Assembly (NCBI GenBank): GCA_004332195.1
Contig: SJBG01000002.1
Span: 1 to 64,000, forward strand
Length of the DNA: 64,000 nt
Direction of reading: 5' to 3'
Source: Desulfobulbaceae bacterium
GTDB taxonomy: Bacteria > Desulfobacterota > Desulfobulbia > Desulfobulbales > Desulfurivibrionaceae
Under the pieces are notes generated by a model. That model was not told the DNA's origin. It saw only the letters and a list, made by a program, of their open reading frames with translations, and did no database searches. Below, piece after piece: positions 36,071 to 43,642 of this stretch (the first letter of the stretch is position 1; each line of letters starts with the position of its first letter). The position numbers were made by a program, and so were the translations under genes.

Positions 36071-37228
36071 ATGTCTGCTAAAAATCTCAAGGAAGTATCA
36101 ACCGAGTACATGCTCTTTAAGGCCGAAAGGGAGGAGCAGTTTATGACCGGCAGCGAGGCGGTGCGCGAGGCCATCCGCCGGTCAAATATCGATATGTCCA
36201 TTGTTTACCCGATCACTCCCCAGAGTGAAAGTTCGCATTTGGTCGGCGATCTGTATGCTGAGGGTTACGTAAAGGAATATTTACGGGGTGAAAACGAGTT
36301 TGCTGTAATGTCCGAGGTGGCCGGCGGGGCCATGGCCGGAATCAGGATGTTTACCGCCACCTGCGGCCCCGGAACCCTCCGAGCCTTTGAAAACTTTCCC
36401 ATGTGGTCTGGTGCCCGACTGCCCATCGTCATCGCCTTTATGACCCGGGCCATCAACGCCCCGCTGAGCATTCAGCCGGACAATATTGAAATGTCCATGT
36501 TGCTGGATACCGGGATGATAATGCTGCATGCCGAAAACGCCCAGGAGTTTTATGACATGCTCCTGATGAGTTTTTCCGTGGCCGAAAGGACCTCGGTCCA
36601 TATCCCGGTAGGTGTTTTTGTTGATGGCTTTTTTGTCACCCACACCCGGCAGAAGGTCAAGGTGGTAATCGAGGATGTCAAGCTCCAAGGTTACGATCCC
36701 GCGATGTCGCCGACCCCCACCATCGATATGGAAACCCCGCCGTTTCGTTATATGAAAGACCCCTTTGTAATGAAATCAAACTACGTCAGCTACGCGGCCC
36801 ACGCCAGTTGGCAACAGGAGTGCATGGCCTCGATTGAAAGGGCCAGACCGTACATCAAGGCCTTGATGGGTGATTTTATTGAACGGGAAAACCCGGGTGC
36901 GCCCATCCAGATCGTGGCCTCCGGCACCGCCGTTTCTCAGTCCCGCGCGGCCATTAAAATGGCCGAAAGCGAAGGAATCGAGGTTGGCCTGGTTAAAATC
37001 AAGTCGATTCGACCCTTTCCCGCCGAAGAAGTCAAGAAGGCCTTGGCAACCGCCCAAAAAATAATAGTTCCGGAATTCAATCGAGTCGGCTGGCTGGCCC
37101 GTGAGGTCGCGTCAGTGATCCCCAACAATGACCGGATGGTGAAGGGGCCAAGGGTGTTCGGCGGGATGACCATGCCTCCCGATGTCATTGTCAAGGCCAT
37201 CAAAGGTGATACCCGGTGCGGCGTTTAG
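36071..37228 (+). CDS. porA: 2-oxoacid:ferredoxin oxidoreductase alpha subunit
   Basis: PorA (385 aa) is the pyrimidine-domain subunit of a pyruvate- or 2-oxoacid:ferredoxin oxidoreductase (reversible oxidative decarboxylation to acyl-CoA, CO2 and reduced ferredoxin). It shows TGSEAVREAIRRSNIDMSIV, YPITPQSESSHLVGDLYAEG, ENEFAVMSEVAGGAMAGIRM and TATCGPGTLRAFENFPMWSG, the standard order. Whether the substrate is pyruvate, a branched-chain oxoacid or 2-oxoglutarate cannot be read from the sequence. It begins 3 bases after the CdhB-like gene and is followed by porB, porG and a ferredoxin: a four-subunit enzyme. Confidence 0.9.
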   Translation: MSAKNLKEVSTEYMLFKAEREEQFMTGSEAVREAIRRSNIDMSIVYPITPQSESSHLVGDLYAEGYVKEYLRGENEFAVMSEVAGGAMAGIRMFTATCGPGTLRAFENFPMWSGARLPIVIAFMTRAINAPLSIQPDNIEMSMLLDTGMIMLHAENAQEFYDMLLMSFSVAERTSVHIPVGVFVDGFFVTHTRQKVKVVIEDVKLQGYDPAMSPTPTIDMETPPFRYMKDPFVMKSNYVSYAAHASWQQECMASIERARPYIKALMGDFIERENPGAPIQIVASGTAVSQSRAAIKMAESEGIEVGLVKIKSIRPFPAEEVKKALATAQKIIVPEFNRVGWLAREVASVIPNNDRMVKGPRVFGGMTMPPDVIVKAIKGDTRCGV

Positions 37229-37286
37229 TTGGGAAATCAATGGAATATCAAAGCGTTAATTTTATAGAACCATTATGGAGGACCCC

Positions 37287-38171
37287 ATGTCTTTAGCAAT
37301 AACCAAGATCAATCCGGCATTTACCGACGTCATGCCGCAGGAGTACCTCGACCTGGTCGCCGATGGACCTTTTGGCACCAATAAAAGCGCCAAAGACCTC
37401 GGTTTATTCAAAGAACTTATTGAAGATCATCCCCTCTGTGCCGGCTGCAATCTGGCTATGGCCTTCCGCACCCTGATTTCCTCCCTGCCCGCGCCGGAAG
37501 ATACGGTCATCGTCGGTTCCACCGGCTGTAACAGCCTGGTTTTCCCGCAGTTGGCCATTCATAATGTCCATTCCCTCTTCGGCAACCAGAATGCAGTGGC
37601 AACCGGGCTCAAACGGGGGCTTAAGCTCCGTTTTCCCGATAAAAACAAGGACGTGGTGGTTATGGCCGGCGACGGCGCGACCGCCGACATCGGTTTTGAT
37701 ATGACCCTTCATTCCTGGATTCGGGGTGAAAAAATCACCACCGTTATGTTCGACAATGAACTTTACGCCAACACCGGCGGTCAGGAGAGCGGCATGACTC
37801 AATTCGGGACCGTACGCAACATGGCCCCCACCGGTAAAAAGTTCCAAAAGATACAGGTAACGGAATTCGCCAAGCTGGCCGGCTGCGTATACGTGGCCAA
37901 ACTCTCAACCGCCAATACCGCTAAAATTGGTCAATGTCTGCGCAATGCGGTGCTGGTGGCCAGGGAAATTGGCCCCACCTACATTCAGATCTACACCCCG
38001 TGTTCCACCAACCTGAAAATAAAACCGGCTGATTCCGTGGCACTAGCCAAAAAAAGAGTCAAGGATGATTACGCCTTTGAGGAATACATGACCGCGGAGG
38101 CCGAACAGTTGCTGGTTGCCAGCGGGGCCATTAAACCCAAGAAGCAAAAAGACCAAGCGGACAAAGCTTGA
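37287..38171 (+). CDS. porB: 2-oxoacid:ferredoxin oxidoreductase beta subunit (TPP)
   Basis: PorB binds thiamine pyrophosphate and an iron-sulfur cluster: HPLCAGCNLAMAFRTLISSL near the N terminus, VGSTGCNSLVFPQLAIHNVH, the TPP motif VVMAGDGATADIGFDMTLHS with its Asn partner in MFDNELYANTGGQES, and TYIQIYTPCSTNLKIKPADS. The start is taken at 37287 (MSLAITKINPAF) because the upstream ATG at 37275 overlaps the GGAGG ribosome site. About 295 aa. Gap to porA 58 bases, gap to porG 16 bases. Confidence 0.9.
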   Translation: MSLAITKINPAFTDVMPQEYLDLVADGPFGTNKSAKDLGLFKELIEDHPLCAGCNLAMAFRTLISSLPAPEDTVIVGSTGCNSLVFPQLAIHNVHSLFGNQNAVATGLKRGLKLRFPDKNKDVVVMAGDGATADIGFDMTLHSWIRGEKITTVMFDNELYANTGGQESGMTQFGTVRNMAPTGKKFQKIQVTEFAKLAGCVYVAKLSTANTAKIGQCLRNAVLVAREIGPTYIQIYTPCSTNLKIKPADSVALAKKRVKDDYAFEEYMTAEAEQLLVASGAIKPKKQKDQADKA

Positions 38172-38187
38172 TAGGAGGAATATCCCC

Positions 38188-38862
38188 ATGAGCAAAAAAA
38201 CACTCTCAATTAGAATGTCCGGCCTTGGTGGCCAGGGTGCGGTAACCGCCGCCCACATCATCGGTAGCGCCGCGGTTATAGATGGCAAAAATGCGACGGT
38301 CAACCCTTTTTTCGGCGCGGAAAAAAGACTGGCTCCCGCTGAGAGCTATGTGCGAATTTCCGACGAGGTGATCTATGACACCGGGGAAATTCTCTACCCC
38401 GATATCATTATGGTTTTTCACCCGGATGTTATCTTAAGCGGCAAATCATACACCATGCCTTTTTTTGCCGGTCTGCAACAAAATGGCACTATCATCGTCA
38501 ATTCGGATTTTCCTTTTGCCTTCACCGAAGATGAGCAGGCGGAGCTTGACGCCTTAAACGCCAAGGTTTACTTTTTGCAAGCCACCCTGCTGGCTCGAGA
38601 GATCGGCGGCACCGACCTGGCAACCAACATCGCCATGATCGGGGCCCTGGTCGGGGTCACCAAGGTCGTCAGCATGGATGCGGTGGAGGAGGCGTTGAAA
38701 GAACGTTTCGGCGGAGCGGCCAAGTTCGTGGCTTCAGCCACCACGGCAGTGCTTGATGACGCGATCAAGGCCAAATATGCCAAGGCGGAAAAACTGATTG
38801 AAGCTAACATGAAGGTGCTGACCGCGGTCTCAGCGCAAGCTGAATCGCTGGTCGCCGCCTGA
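38188..38862 (+). CDS. porG: 2-oxoacid:ferredoxin oxidoreductase gamma subunit
   Basis: The gamma subunit (about 224 aa) binds the CoA-handling part of the enzyme: SIRMSGLGGQGAVTAAHIIG at the N terminus is the family signature, followed by VNPFFGAEKRLAPAESYVRI and DIIMVFHPDVILSGK. The true start is ATG 38188 behind AGGAGGAA; the frame extends further upstream into the end of porB only by chance. It completes an A-B-G-D set with the ferredoxin 61 bases downstream. Confidence 0.9.
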   Translation: MSKKTLSIRMSGLGGQGAVTAAHIIGSAAVIDGKNATVNPFFGAEKRLAPAESYVRISDEVIYDTGEILYPDIIMVFHPDVILSGKSYTMPFFAGLQQNGTIIVNSDFPFAFTEDEQAELDALNAKVYFLQATLLAREIGGTDLATNIAMIGALVGVTKVVSMDAVEEALKERFGGAAKFVASATTAVLDDAIKAKYAKAEKLIEANMKVLTAVSAQAESLVAA

Positions 38863-38923
38863 TCATCAGACTATCAAGGTCTAATCAGGGTTTAATTAAA
38901 CCTTCTCCCGTGGAGGAAGAGAT

Positions 38924-39148
38924 ATGTATGTAGCAGCGTATGTGGATCAGGAAAAATGTATCGGCTGCAAAACCTGTATCAAAGTTTGCCCGGAACCAAA
39001 CGCTATCATTTATCATCTTGATCAGGACCCAAAAAAGAAAGGTACATGTTCAGTTGTTGTTGAAAGATGCAAAGGTTGCGGACTTTGCGCGACAAACTGC
39101 CCGAAAAAATGTATTGAGCTAAAACTGGTCACCCAAAAAGCAGCTTGA
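38924..39148 (+). CDS. porD: 2x[4Fe-4S] ferredoxin, delta subunit
   Basis: This 74-aa ferredoxin has two clusters: CIGCKTCIKVCPEPNAIIYH and CKGCGLCATNCPKKCIELKL. It would collect electrons from PorB and pass them to free ferredoxin or a partner. Start at 38924 after a GGAGGAAG. It ends the operon that starts with the activase; a repeat element and a 320-base gap separate it from cooS. Confidence 0.9.
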   Translation: MYVAAYVDQEKCIGCKTCIKVCPEPNAIIYHLDQDPKKKGTCSVVVERCKGCGLCATNCPKKCIELKLVTQKAA

Positions 39149-39244
39149 AAAAACAATAAATTAAATACCGATTGCCGGCTTGACACCATCTAAATCCATA
39201 ACAACTCTTAACAGTAACCATTGGCAAAAACGTGCCCGGGTTAA

Positions 39245-39386
39245 GGCTATACTTGAAAAATTAGCTATTTTGTTCGAGTTTACGGCACGTAAAAAAAATT
39301 ACCGCAGGCATATGGTTGATATTCCGAGGATAATTTTTTTCGCATAACGCAGAAATCGGGCGAAAGAGCAATTTTTCAAGGTGGCC
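39245..39386 (+). repeat. MITE-like palindromic repeat, copy 3 (short form)
   Basis: The copy runs from GGCTATACTTGAAAAATTAG to CAATTTTTCAAGGTGGCC in the same orientation as copy 1, but lacks the 33-base hairpin insert. It is flanked on both sides by TTAA (39241-39244 and 39387-39390 region), either target duplication or part of the terminal repeats. It lies in the porD-cooS gap, where a cooS promoter is expected. The rest of 39149-39468 shows no gene. Confidence 0.85.
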
Positions 39387-39468
39387 TTAAGATTTCACCA
39401 GGCGCTGCCGGGTTAGAAGCCATGGGCTTTGTTGATTGTCGGAGTACTAAAATCAAGAGATGGAGGTT

Positions 39469-41469
39469 ATGGAAATCGCAAGAAAACCTGGGGGAGACTC
39501 GCAGAATTGCCAGGGCGTCGCCTGTGACGTTTGCATGGATTTGTCCGAAGATGCCGAAAAGAAAGGGGTTAAAACCTATATTCAACGGATGAACAATCGG
39601 GCCCTCGACGCTTGTCGCTTCGGCTCAGGCGGCACTTGTTGTCGTAACTGTTCGCTGGGTCCCTGCATGATTATCGAAGAAATCCCGGACACCATCGGAA
39701 TCTGCGGGGCTACCGCCGATACGGTGGCGGCCCGAAATTTCGCCCGGATGGTGGCGGCCGGTTCGTCCGCCCATATCGATCATGCTATCGAAATTGCTAT
39801 GGTTTTCCTGGAAACAGCCAAAGGGCATACCGATTTTACGATCAAAGACGAAACCTCTCTGCATACCATGGCCCGGATGTTTGAAATCCCCATCGAGGGT
39901 CGCGACAAGCATGAAATCGCAATTGAGGTCGGTGAAAGAGCCATCGCCGAGTTCGGCAAGCTGGATGGGCCCATTGCCGGGGTGCGGCGGGCGCCCAAAA
40001 AGCTCCGGGAAACCTGGGAAAGAACCGGAGTCACCCCCCGCGGAATCCAGCGTGAGGTGGTAGAACTCATGCACCGAACCAACATGGGCAACGATCAGGA
40101 TTATCGCAATCTGATCAAGCAGGCGACCAGATGCGCCCTGGCTGACGGCTGGGGGGGCTCCCTGATTGCCACCGGCTTGCAGGATATCATGTTCAAGGCC
40201 CCGGTGCCCATTGCCTCCTCGGTCAATGTCGGCCTCGGGGTGCTGGCTAAAGATAAGGTCAACATTACCGTCCACGGCCATGATCCTATTTTGGTCGAGG
40301 CATTGGCCATGGTTTCCAAGGAACCAGAACTGGAAGCTGCGGCTAAAAAGGTGGGCGCCGCCGGAATCAACATGGTTGGGGTTTGTTGCAGCGGCGTTGA
40401 AGGCATCATGCGCCACGGCATCCCGGTGGCCGGCACCTTGGTGCAACAAGAGCTGGTGATTACCACCGGCGCGGTTGAGGCTATGGTGGTTGACATTCAA
40501 TGCATTATGCAGTCGTTGCCGGAAGTCGCTAAATACTATCATACCGAAGTGATTACCACCTCCGACCGGGCCAAAATTCCCGGTGCCACCCATATGCCGA
40601 TTGATCATCACCACACCTTGGACTACGCGAGAAAAATTGTCCTGCGGGCCATTGAGCGTTTCCCGATGCGAGGAGAGGTAAAACTTGAAGAAAACGCCCA
40701 GGGAGTTGTGGTGGGCTTTACCTTCGAAACCGTAAAATACATACTGGGCGGGCGCTTTCGGGCTTCATATAAACCGCTGAACGAAAACATTATCAATGGC
40801 CGGATTCGCGGGGTCGGGGTCATCGTCGGCTGCACCAGCCCGCGCACCAAAGCGGGCAATGATATTGTCACCGTGGCTAAAGAGCTGATCAAAAACAATG
40901 TCATGGTGGTGGCCACCGGTTGCGCGGCCACCGAGTGTGGGCGGGCCGGCCTGCTGCAACCGGAGGCTGCGCAAAAGTATGCCGGCGATGGACTGCGGGA
41001 AGTTTGTGAGGCCATCGGGATGCCGCCGGCGCTCCATCGAGGCTCATGTGTTGACAACAGTCGGATGTTGGTGGGTTGTACCGAACTGGTGCACGTGGGC
41101 GGACTCGGGGATGACTTCAGCGCTCTGCCGGCCGCCGGTTGCGCGCCGGAGTGGATGAGCGAAAAAGCGCTGGCCATCGGCCAGTACTACGTGGGCAGCG
41201 GCTTGCTGGTGGTCTTCGGCCACACCTTCCCCACAAGCAACAGCAAAGTGGTGACCGATTACCTGTGTAACGGCATTGAAAATGAGTATGGCGGTAAGTG
41301 GGCAATTGAAAGCGATCCGATCAAGATGGCCCATCTGATGATGGAACATATTGAAAAGAAACGCGATGCCCTGGGGATCAACAAGAAGAAGGAGCGAGTT
41401 CTCTTTGACATGGCCATGCGGCGAGACCTGGAAGCGCCGACCACCAAAGGGGCAGGTTGCCCCAGGTAG
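39469..41469 (+). CDS. cooS: Anaerobic Ni-containing CO dehydrogenase
   Basis: CooS (about 666 aa; start ATG 39469 chosen because ATG 39460 overlaps the ribosome site) interconverts CO and CO2 on a [Ni-4Fe-4S] C-cluster. The N-terminal Cys set (FGSGGTCCRNCSLGPCMIIE) is for the B/D clusters. All six C-cluster ligands are identifiable: the His of IDHHHTLDYA and the Cys of VCCSGVEG, VGCTSPRT, TGCAATECG, RGSCVDNSR and AAGCAPEW. It lacks a neighbouring CooF or nickel-insertion CooC here. Instead it is 20 bases from a NuoE-like gene and forms an operon with NuoF-like and formate dehydrogenase genes, which suggests CO-linked NAD(P)H or formate production. Confidence 0.92.
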   Translation: MEIARKPGGDSQNCQGVACDVCMDLSEDAEKKGVKTYIQRMNNRALDACRFGSGGTCCRNCSLGPCMIIEEIPDTIGICGATADTVAARNFARMVAAGSSAHIDHAIEIAMVFLETAKGHTDFTIKDETSLHTMARMFEIPIEGRDKHEIAIEVGERAIAEFGKLDGPIAGVRRAPKKLRETWERTGVTPRGIQREVVELMHRTNMGNDQDYRNLIKQATRCALADGWGGSLIATGLQDIMFKAPVPIASSVNVGLGVLAKDKVNITVHGHDPILVEALAMVSKEPELEAAAKKVGAAGINMVGVCCSGVEGIMRHGIPVAGTLVQQELVITTGAVEAMVVDIQCIMQSLPEVAKYYHTEVITTSDRAKIPGATHMPIDHHHTLDYARKIVLRAIERFPMRGEVKLEENAQGVVVGFTFETVKYILGGRFRASYKPLNENIINGRIRGVGVIVGCTSPRTKAGNDIVTVAKELIKNNVMVVATGCAATECGRAGLLQPEAAQKYAGDGLREVCEAIGMPPALHRGSCVDNSRMLVGCTELVHVGGLGDDFSALPAAGCAPEWMSEKALAIGQYYVGSGLLVVFGHTFPTSNSKVVTDYLCNGIENEYGGKWAIESDPIKMAHLMMEHIEKKRDALGINKKKERVLFDMAMRRDLEAPTTKGAGCPR

Positions 41470-41489
41470 AACGGGGTGCCCGAATAACC

Positions 41490-41954
41490 ATGCAGAAAAA
41501 AACTTACCAGGATCTTCTCCTGAAATATCATCAAGAAAAAGGCACCGTGCTTACTTTGCTGCAAGACCTCCAGCAAGAGTTCGGTTATATCCCCGAGGCG
41601 GCCGTCTTCTGGTTGGCCGCCCAGACCAACATTCCGGCCAGTCGGTTCTACGGCGTCACTACCTACTTCAAACAGTTCCGCCTCAAACCGCGTGGCCGAC
41701 ACACGGTGAAAATCTGCGGTGGGGCTGCCTGCCATGTTAAGGGGGCCGTCGCGATTAGCAAGCGGATCAGGGCTGATCTCGGCCTGTCCGCCGAAGATGA
41801 CACCACCGCTGACGGCCTTTTCACCATCGAGAGCGCCGGCTGTGCCGGAGTATGCAACGAAGCGGCGGTACTCAGCATTGATGATCAGATTTATGGCGGC
41901 TTAACTCCTGATGGCGCCATCAAAATATTAACCAGTCGCCAAGGAGTCGGTTGA
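41490..41954 (+). CDS. NuoE-like [2Fe-2S] thioredoxin-fold subunit
   Basis: About 154 aa. The start at MQKKTYQDLLLKYHQEKGTV is preferred; the frame opens slightly upstream inside the cooS end. The four cluster cysteines are in VKICGGAACHVKG and ESAGCAGVCNEAAV, as in NuoE, HydC/HylC and FdsG proteins. The helical N-terminal part (VLTLLQDLQQEFGYIPEAAV) is also typical. It transfers electrons with the NuoF-like flavoprotein encoded next, whose start overlaps this gene's stop (TGATG). Confidence 0.9.
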   Translation: MQKKTYQDLLLKYHQEKGTVLTLLQDLQQEFGYIPEAAVFWLAAQTNIPASRFYGVTTYFKQFRLKPRGRHTVKICGGAACHVKGAVAISKRIRADLGLSAEDDTTADGLFTIESAGCAGVCNEAAVLSIDDQIYGGLTPDGAIKILTSRQGVG

Positions 41955-43471
41955 TGTCTGACCACGAGGAAAAACCGGCTCAAGCTTCGTCATCGGCCGC
42001 CGTCAATGGCAACTTTATCGCCAAACAGACCCGGCGCCTGCTGGCCATCTGCGATCAGTTGGAGTCTATCGATCTCGATTCTTATCTCAAGGTTGGAGGC
42101 TATCGAGGCCTCAAACAGGCTTTAGCTCGCAGTCCGCAACAGGTTGTAGCCCAAATTGCGGCGGCTGGACTGCGGGGCCGAGGGGGCGGCGGTTTTCCCA
42201 CCGCCCGCAAGTGGGAGGTCTGTCGTCGGGAAAAAAGCGCGGAGAAATACCTGATTGGCAACTGCAATGAAGGCGGTCCGGGCGCCTACATGAGCCGGTT
42301 CCTGGTCGCCAACAACCCTCATGCCATTATCGAGGGATTATTGATCGGGGCATACGCCATCGGGGCAGGTCAGGGTTATGTTTTTATTCGACCGGAATAT
42401 GGCGATGCCGTGATTGCTATCAAGCAGGCCATCGCCCAAGCCCGGGAAAAAGGCTACCTTGGCTCCGGGATCATGGGCCGCCGTTTTGATTTTGCCCTTG
42501 ATCTTAAATTCAGCCCCGGCGAGTTTATCTGCGGGGAGGAGACCGCCCTGATTGCCTGCATCGAGGGCAGACGCGCGATGCCAACGGCCAAACCACCGCA
42601 TCCGGCGCAAAAAGGCTTGTGGGGCAAGCCCACCATTATCAACAATGCCGAAACTTATGCCAACATCGGGCCCATTATGGCCCGGGGCAGCGACTGGTTT
42701 CGCGAGTTGGGCGCCGGGCAAAGCAAGGGCACCAAGATTTTCGCGGTCACCGGCAATGTCAAGCATTCCGGCTTACTGGAAGCGCCCCTGGGAGTTAGTT
42801 TGCGCTACATACTTGATGATATTTGCGGCGGCATGGAAAAAAAGACGCGCAAGCTCAAGGCGGTGCAAGTGGGTGGCCCCACCGGTGGAGTTATTCCAGC
42901 CTCGCTCTGCGACACCCCGGTCGATTATGACCCCTTAAAGAATCTGGGGGCGATGCTGGGACCAGGCGGCATGATCGTCATGGATGAAGGCGTTTGCATG
43001 GTGGAGATGGCCCGCTATTTTCTGGCCTTTTCCGCCGACGAATCCTGCGGGAAGTGCACCCCCTGCCGCATCGGACTGAAAACAATCCAGGAAATTCTGA
43101 CCAGAATCACCGAAGGCCGAGGTCGAGAGGGCGATCTGGAGTTGCTGACCGAACTGGCCGAAGATGTTTCCTGGTCATCTCTGTGCGGCCTGGGGCGCAC
43201 CGCCCCCAACGCGCTACTCTCCAGCCTCCGCTATTTCCGCGCGGAATATGAAACGCACATTCGGGACCGGCGCTGCCCCACGGCCGGCTGCGTCGCTTTA
43301 CGGCGGTATCTGGTAGCGGCTGAGCGCTGCAAGAAGTGCGGGCAGTGCCAGCCGGCATGTCCCGCCGCAGCTATCAGCTGGCAAAAGAAACAGGTGGCGC
43401 AAATTGATCGCGATAACTGCATTAAGTGCGGGTCTTGCTATGAAGCCTGCCCCTTCGGCAGCATTGACTAA
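41954..43471 (+). CDS. NuoF/HydB-like NAD(P)-binding flavoprotein with ferredoxin tail
   Basis: About 505 aa. The FMN/NAD domain has AAGLRGRGGGGFPTARKW (residues about 70-87), IGNCNEGGPGAYMSRFL, GYVFIRPEYG and ICGEETALIACIEGR. A SLBB region follows, then the cluster N3-type motif ADESCGKCTPCRIGLK, and a C-terminal 2x[4Fe-4S] ferredoxin (CKKCGQCQPACPAAA, CIKCGSCYEACPFGS). The N-terminal thioredoxin-like domain of HydB is missing and is provided by the separate NuoE-like gene. This matches HylB/HydB of bifurcating formate dehydrogenases and hydrogenases. It lies in one operon with cooS and, after a 170-base palindrome-containing gap, fdhA. Confidence 0.9.
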   Translation: MSDHEEKPAQASSSAAVNGNFIAKQTRRLLAICDQLESIDLDSYLKVGGYRGLKQALARSPQQVVAQIAAAGLRGRGGGGFPTARKWEVCRREKSAEKYLIGNCNEGGPGAYMSRFLVANNPHAIIEGLLIGAYAIGAGQGYVFIRPEYGDAVIAIKQAIAQAREKGYLGSGIMGRRFDFALDLKFSPGEFICGEETALIACIEGRRAMPTAKPPHPAQKGLWGKPTIINNAETYANIGPIMARGSDWFRELGAGQSKGTKIFAVTGNVKHSGLLEAPLGVSLRYILDDICGGMEKKTRKLKAVQVGGPTGGVIPASLCDTPVDYDPLKNLGAMLGPGGMIVMDEGVCMVEMARYFLAFSADESCGKCTPCRIGLKTIQEILTRITEGRGREGDLELLTELAEDVSWSSLCGLGRTAPNALLSSLRYFRAEYETHIRDRRCPTAGCVALRRYLVAAERCKKCGQCQPACPAAAISWQKKQVAQIDRDNCIKCGSCYEACPFGSID

Positions 43472-43475
43472 GGGG

Positions 43476-43581
43476 TAAACGTTCAGCCGCACCACACCTT
43501 GCGGCGATCAGTCAAGCTTACGTACTGGGGTGTACGCGGCGCTTGGCTGCTTGCCGCAATCTGCGGCACATCTGTTCGTTT
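43476..43581. repeat. Imperfect palindrome with GTAAACG/CGTTTAC ends
   Basis: The two arms (about 50 bases each) start GTAAACGTTCAGCCGCACC and end CATCTGTTCGTTTAC. Nested GCCGCA...TGCGGC hairpins occur on each side, with paired AGTCAAGC / GCTTGGCTG inside. It lies in the nuoF-fdhA gap and could form a cruciform or mRNA processing/attenuation structure. Similar ends occur at 58349-58457. Confidence 0.65.
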
Positions 43582-43642
43582 ACGGTCCGTTAAATCAGCG
43601 CTCATCGGTCCTGGTGAACGCTTGCGCTAAGGGTGATTTTTG

